A stretch of DNA of 5,788 nucleotides, taken from contig JAQBNV010000043.1 of assembly GCA_028288395.1 (NCBI GenBank), positions 1-5,788 on the forward strand, read 5' to 3'. The DNA comes from Adhaeribacter sp. GTDB lineage: Bacteria > Bacteroidota > Bacteroidia > Cytophagales > Hymenobacteraceae. Within the stretch, counting starts at the first letter, position 1. Every line of letters starts with the position of its first letter. Positions 5,704 to 5,788 of the stretch are shown here, piece by piece. Under the pieces are notes generated by a model. The model made no database searches. It was not told the DNA's origin and saw only the letters and a program-made list of their open reading frames with translations. A program made the position numbers and the translations under genes.

Positions 5704-5733
5704 TTTTATCCTTCTTTTCGAATAATATTTTTG
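5704..5733 (+). promoter_or_regulatory. Possible divergent promoter pointing out of the window
   Basis: TATTTTTG at 5726-5733 matches TAnnTTTG exactly, with a weak -33-like TTTTA at 5704-5708 seventeen bases upstream. If active it would transcribe rightward from about 5740 into a gene beginning beyond 5788. No start codon or coding region follows within the remaining 55 bases, so support is limited to the element itself. Confidence 0.3.
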
Positions 5734-5788
5734 GCCTTTTAATCGGCGGAGATTAGTACAATCCAGTTCGTACCCAAATATTCATCTG

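Noticed and set aside
5740..5786. Possible 3' end of a minus-strand gene at the right edge (frame ending at the TAA whose complement is at about 5739-5741)
   Set aside because: Only about 15 codons are visible and another minus-strand frame is also open for 11 codons, so coding cannot be told from chance.
1..5788. tRNA, rRNA, CRISPR, insertion sequence or prophage signals
   Set aside because: No cloverleaf-like gene, no regularly spaced repeats, and no transposase or terminal inverted repeats were found; frequent CCGG-containing words appear scattered through coding sequence.

Overview
This 5.8 kb window looks like part of a Bacteroidota chromosome, most probably from the order Cytophagales (Adhaeribacter, Hymenobacter or Pontibacter type). 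Protein-level resemblance points there: a DUF3570 outer-membrane protein with thioredoxin, ApbE and DUF4266 relatives, a PhoR-like kinase of a type common in Cytophagales, and a RluA enzyme with the charged insert common in this phylum. The DNA agrees: initiation sites lack a strong Shine-Dalgarno, and several promoter candidates fit the Bacteroidota pattern (TTTG, about 18 bases, TAnnTTTG). Base composition is moderate, with AT-rich gaps between genes.

Left part (1-1889, + strand): the remains of a four-gene cluster. It begins with the 3' part of a WCGPC thioredoxin-family gene that runs off the left edge. Next is a badly damaged stretch (377-662). It holds the first ~70 codons of an apbE-like FAD:protein FMN transferase gene, broken by a -1 shift, joined directly to the last ~25 codons of a DUF4266 small-protein gene. 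Everything normally between these points is gone. An intact DUF3570 outer-membrane beta-barrel gene (675-1889) follows 12 bases later. The cluster has therefore lost its flavin transferase and most of its small partner, while thioredoxin and barrel remain open.

Middle (1890-3942, + strand): a 311-base regulatory gap, then a PhoB/OmpR-type response regulator (TTG start) and a PhoR-like membrane histidine kinase two bases downstream, clearly one two-component operon. The gap carries an 8-base direct repeat with an 11-base period, the geometry expected of an OmpR/PhoB-family binding site, upstream of a TATCTTTG promoter element. Autoregulation is plausible.

Right part (3943-5788): a RluA-family pseudouridine synthase gene (+) with three tandem heptamers in its leader converges on a minus-strand gene for a CheC-like protein. 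A 14-bp-stem bidirectional terminator separates them. The CheC-like protein keeps the spacing of both CheC active-site half-motifs, but both catalytic Asn positions are replaced. It has a near-consensus Bacteroidota promoter just upstream. The final 235 bases are AT-rich and hold that promoter, a 10-bp inverted repeat and a possible divergent promoter leading out of the window.

No tRNA, rRNA, CRISPR array or insertion sequence was seen. The most unusual items are the apbE/DUF4266 deletion scar, with an in-frame T_TTA_AAC slippery heptamer at the frame break, and the degenerate CheC-like protein.
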